From Candidatus Rokuibacteriota bacterium (GTDB lineage: Bacteria > JAUVQV01), in the NCBI GenBank assembly GCA_030609125.1, contig JAUWCW010000058.1:1-9279 (forward strand): DNA of 9,279 nt. Reading direction: 5' to 3'. The notes beneath the pieces are model-generated. The model saw only the letters and a list, made by a program, of their open reading frames with translations, had not been told where the DNA came from and did not search any database. Shown here in pieces: positions 6,873 through 9,279 of the stretch (the stretch's first letter is position 1; every line of letters starts with the position of its first letter). The translations under genes and the position numbers were made by a program.

Positions 6873-7743
6873 CGGCCCGCTGATTCTCGACGGCCGCGAA
6901 GTGTCCCGGGAGACCCGCGGCGGACTTGCCCGCCAGGCGGCGGAGTTCACCTCCCGGTACGGCCGAAAGCCCGGGCTGGCGGTCATCATCGTCGGTGACG
7001 ATACGGCCTCGCAAATCTACGTGAGACAGAAGGCCAAGGCCTGCTCGGATGTCGGCTTCCACTCCCGAGTGGACACTCTCCCGGTTGACACATCGCAGGA
7101 GAGCCTGCTCGCCCGCATCGCCGCACTCAACGCCGGCGACTCCTTCGACGGCATCCTGGTACAGCTCCCCCTGCCTCCCCACATCAGCGAAGAGGCGGTC
7201 ATCGAGGCCATATCCCCCGCCAAGGACGTGGACGGCTTTCACCCCGTCAACGTGGGGAACCTTCTGCTCGACAAGCCCGGGTTCGTCCCGTGCACGCCCC
7301 TGGGCATCATGACCATGCTCTCCTTCTACGACATCGACCCGTCCGGAATGGAGGCAGTGGTCATCGGCAGAAGCCACATCGTGGGCAAGCCCGTGGCGGT
7401 TCTGCTGCTGCGAAAGAACGCGACAGTCACCATCTGCCATTCCCGTACGGCCGCCCTGGCGGAACACACGCGCCGGGCTGACCTTGTCGTCGCCGCCGTT
7501 GGGAAAAGGGGCCTGTTGACGGCGGAGATGGTGAAGCCCGGAGCGGTTGTCGTGGACGTGGGCATGAACAGGCTTGAAGGGAAGAAGGTCGTCGGCGACG
7601 TCGACTTCGAAGGCCTCCTCTCCGTCGCGGGGGCCATCACCCCGGTGCCGGGCGGGGTCGGCCCCATGACCATCACCATGCTTCTGTCGAACACGCTGCT
7701 CGCCGCCAGGCTGGCGCAGGGGGAGTCGGCCCAGGCACCATGA
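6865..7743 (+). CDS. folD: Bifunctional methylene-THF dehydrogenase / methenyl-THF cyclohydrolase
   Basis: FolD interconverts 5,10-methylene-THF, methenyl-THF and 10-formyl-THF, linking the GlyA and MetF reactions to purine synthesis and formate. The product is 292 residues, the usual length. The folate site shows Tyr52 and the catalytic Lys56 in YVRQKAKAC, Gln100 in QLPLP and Asp123 in [10 protein letters not shown]. The dinucleotide domain has GRSHIVGKP at 168-176, and the conserved [10 protein letters not shown] lies at 260-269. NADP is the usual cofactor, but NAD cannot be excluded by eye. The start ATG lies inside the folE stop region (ATGACTGA), with GGGAG nine bases upstream, so the two are probably translationally coupled. 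The end overlaps metV in an ATGA. The assignment is firm. Confidence 0.97.
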   Translation: MTDGPLILDGREVSRETRGGLARQAAEFTSRYGRKPGLAVIIVGDDTASQIYVRQKAKACSDVGFHSRVDTLPVDTSQESLLARIAALNAGDSFDGILVQLPLPPHISEEAVIEAISPAKDVDGFHPVNVGNLLLDKPGFVPCTPLGIMTMLSFYDIDPSGMEAVVIGRSHIVGKPVAVLLLRKNATVTICHSRTAALAEHTRRADLVVAAVGKRGLLTAEMVKPGAVVVDVGMNRLEGKKVVGDVDFEGLLSVAGAITPVPGGVGPMTITMLLSNTLLAARLAQGESAQAP

Positions 7744-8390
7744 TCATCACCCGGTCGAAGGCTCTCGAGTCTATTGAAAGAAGTCTTGCTCCGCACCGGA
7801 AGGTCTCAGTCATCGGCTGCGGCCTCTGCGCCGCCACCTGCGAGACGGGGGGTGAGAAGGAGGTGCGGCAGATCGCCCGCCTGCTCGGCGAGAAGGGCAA
7901 GCAGGTCCCGGCAGAGCTCATGGTTGACGGGGTCTGCCACAAGCGGCTCCTGGAGCTGCTCGCCCGCAGGGAGAAAGGGCGCCTCGACGGGACGGAGGCC
8001 ATCCTGATACTTGCCTGCGGAAGCGGGGTACAGACAGCGGCGGAGGTCTTCGATCTGCCTGTCATCGCCGGTCTGGACACTCTCTTTCTCGGCCAGATCA
8101 GGCGCCATGGGGATTTCCGCGAGGTATGCAGCCTCTGCGGCGACTGCATCCTCGACGGCGACGCGTCCATCTGCCCCATCACCCGCTGCCCGAAAAGTCT
8201 CGTCAACGGGCCCTGCGGTGGCGCTGAAGAAGGCGCCTGCGAGGTGATACGCGAAAACCGCTGCGCCTGGATAGAGATTTACGAAGAGCGGTCCCGCCGC
8301 GGATCCCTGGACGCCCTGAAAGAGATTCGATCGCCCCGGGATCACTCCCGCCACACGAGGCCGGGACGCGTGAAGACCTCCCGGAGCTGA
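7740..8390 (+). CDS. metV: MetV-like cysteine-rich partner of methylene-THF reductase
   Basis: This 216-residue protein resembles MetV (methylene-THF reductase C-terminal domain family), the partner subunit of MetF in MetFV-type reductases of acetogens and other anaerobes. It has 13 cysteines: CGLCAATC at 27-34, single Cys66 and Cys93, then CSLCGDC at 130-136, Cys145, Cys150, Cys159, Cys167 and Cys175. These patterns could bind zinc or iron-sulfur clusters. The central part looks like an alpha/beta fold ([16 protein letters not shown] near 88-103). No signal peptide or membrane segment is visible. Its place directly before metF, overlapping folD by four bases, supports a complex with MetF. 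The last 20 residues or so are basic, look disordered and may be lineage-specific. The name rests on pattern and context, not a search. Confidence 0.8.
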   Translation: MIITRSKALESIERSLAPHRKVSVIGCGLCAATCETGGEKEVRQIARLLGEKGKQVPAELMVDGVCHKRLLELLARREKGRLDGTEAILILACGSGVQTAAEVFDLPVIAGLDTLFLGQIRRHGDFREVCSLCGDCILDGDASICPITRCPKSLVNGPCGGAEEGACEVIRENRCAWIEIYEERSRRGSLDALKEIRSPRDHSRHTRPGRVKTSRS

Positions 8391-8424
8391 GACCGGGGAT
8401 GTGAGGGGCACGACGCGCAAAGAA

Positions 8425-9279
8425 ATGACACCGTTCGAGAAGAGCCTGCGGGAAGGCCGGTTCACCCTCACCGTCGAGCTCTCTCCACCCAAGGGGACCG
8501 ACGTGTCGGCCCTCATCAGGAATACCCGCTCTCTTCTGCCCCACGCAACCGCCTTCAACGTGACGGACAACCAGAGCGCCGTCATGCACCTGTCGTCCCT
8601 CGGCGCCGCCCGGCTCGTGCGGGAGACCGGAGGAGACGTCATCTTTCAGGTCACCGGCCGCGACCGCAACCGCCTGGCCCTGCAGTCGGATCTTCTCGCC
8701 GCCTCGGTGCTCGGCATTGGCAACGTCCTCGCCCTGACGGGAGACCACGTGACCTGCGGAGATCACCCCGGCGCCAAGCCGGTCTTCGACCTCGATTCGG
8801 TTCACATTCTCCAGGCCGTCAGGGAGCTCAACGAAGGACGCGATCTGGCCGGCAATGCCCTCCAGGGGGCCACGGATCTCTTTTCGGGAGCCGCCGTGGC
8901 TCCGGAGTACGAGCCGTTCGATCTGCAGTGGCTCAAGTTCGAGAAGAAGGTGGAGTCCGGGGCCGGATTCTTTCAGACCCAGGCGGTCTTTTCCCCCAGC
9001 GCTCTCGAGAGGCTCGTGAAGCGCGCTTCCGCCCTGCCGGTCTACATCCTGGCAGGCGTGCTCCTGCTGAAGTCCCCCGCCATGGCCACGTACATCAACC
9101 GCCGCGTCCCCGGCCTGAACGTACCGGAAAACATCGTTCAGCGCCTCGCTGAAGCCGCCGACCCGCTGCAGGAGGGAATCTCCATTGCCGCGGAGCAGAT
9201 AGCCATGTTCAGGGACATGTGTCACGGCGTTCACCTCATGACGGCGGGGCGGGAAGATCTGGCCGTGAAAATTCTGGGC
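8425..9279 (+). CDS. metF: Methylene-THF reductase, MetF family (cut at the right edge)
   Basis: MetF is an FAD enzyme that interconverts 5,10-methylene-THF and 5-methyl-THF, for methionine synthesis or the methyl branch of the Wood-Ljungdahl pathway. The 285 residues visible have no stop; family lengths near 290-300 suggest only a short tail is missing. Glu18 in TVELSPPKG matches catalytic Glu28 of E. coli MetF, Asp107 in LALTGDH matches the FAD-site aspartate, and FFQTQAVF at 183-190 matches the folate-site stretch. The start is uncertain: ATG at 8425 gives the usual N-terminus (MTPFEKSLREGRF) but has a weak ribosome site; an in-frame GTG at 8401 would add eight residues. It lies 34 bases after metV with no promoter or terminator seen between them. 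Pairing with MetV suggests an electron donor other than plain NADH, which is inference. Confidence 0.93.
   Translation, partial: MTPFEKSLREGRFTLTVELSPPKGTDVSALIRNTRSLLPHATAFNVTDNQSAVMHLSSLGAARLVRETGGDVIFQVTGRDRNRLALQSDLLAASVLGIGNVLALTGDHVTCGDHPGAKPVFDLDSVHILQAVRELNEGRDLAGNALQGATDLFSGAAVAPEYEPFDLQWLKFEKKVESGAGFFQTQAVFSPSALERLVKRASALPVYILAGVLLLKSPAMATYINRRVPGLNVPENIVQRLAEAADPLQEGISIAAEQIAMFRDMCHGVHLMTAGREDLAVKILG

Noticed and set aside
8203-9234. Minus-strand open frame of 343 codons opposite the end of metV and metF
   Set aside because: The plus strand encodes clear MetF motifs over the same bases. The opposite translation is low in complexity and has no family features.

Overview
This is a GC-rich bacterial window carrying nine consecutive protein genes, all on the plus strand and closely packed. 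In order they are glyA, a dCMP deaminase (comEB), nrdR, an NtrY-type histidine kinase, an NtrX-type sigma-54-class response regulator, folE, folD, metV and metF, the last cut by the window's right edge. I see no tRNA, rRNA, CRISPR array, insertion sequence or phage gene. No taxon marker is present. The glyA-dCMP deaminase-nrdR order, the NtrYX pair and a MetV partner next to MetF suggest a Gram-negative, probably anaerobic bacterium, perhaps of the Desulfobacterota (former Deltaproteobacteria). That assignment is inference.

Positions 1-299 are non-coding. The left edge holds a promoter-like sequence pointing left, so a divergent gene probably starts just outside the window. An extended -10 promoter at 215-223 drives glyA. 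It lies inside the longest possible glyA reading frame, which shows that the real start is the ATG at 300. Positions 300-2549 hold glyA, comEB and nrdR with overlapping ends: methylene-THF production, dUMP supply for thymidylate synthesis, and control of ribonucleotide reductase. Positions 2602-6217 hold the membrane sensor kinase and its response regulator, overlapping by 11 bases. A GC-rich inverted repeat at the end of the regulator gene and a possible second extended -10 promoter at 6256-6264 may split the cluster in two. Positions 6294-9279 hold folE, folD, metV and metF, mostly with overlapping ends.

The metabolic genes form a coherent folate one-carbon module. FolE makes the first pterin precursor. 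GlyA loads one-carbon units onto THF. FolD interconverts methylene-, methenyl- and formyl-THF. MetF with MetV interconverts methylene- and methyl-THF. The dCMP deaminase and NrdR link this to DNA precursor supply. The less expected elements are the NtrYX-type two-component system in the middle, and a FolE that keeps its zinc and catalytic residues but has lost residues expected to hold the GTP triphosphate. I found no convincing new defence, mobile or RNA-based system; this is mostly a well-ordered housekeeping region.
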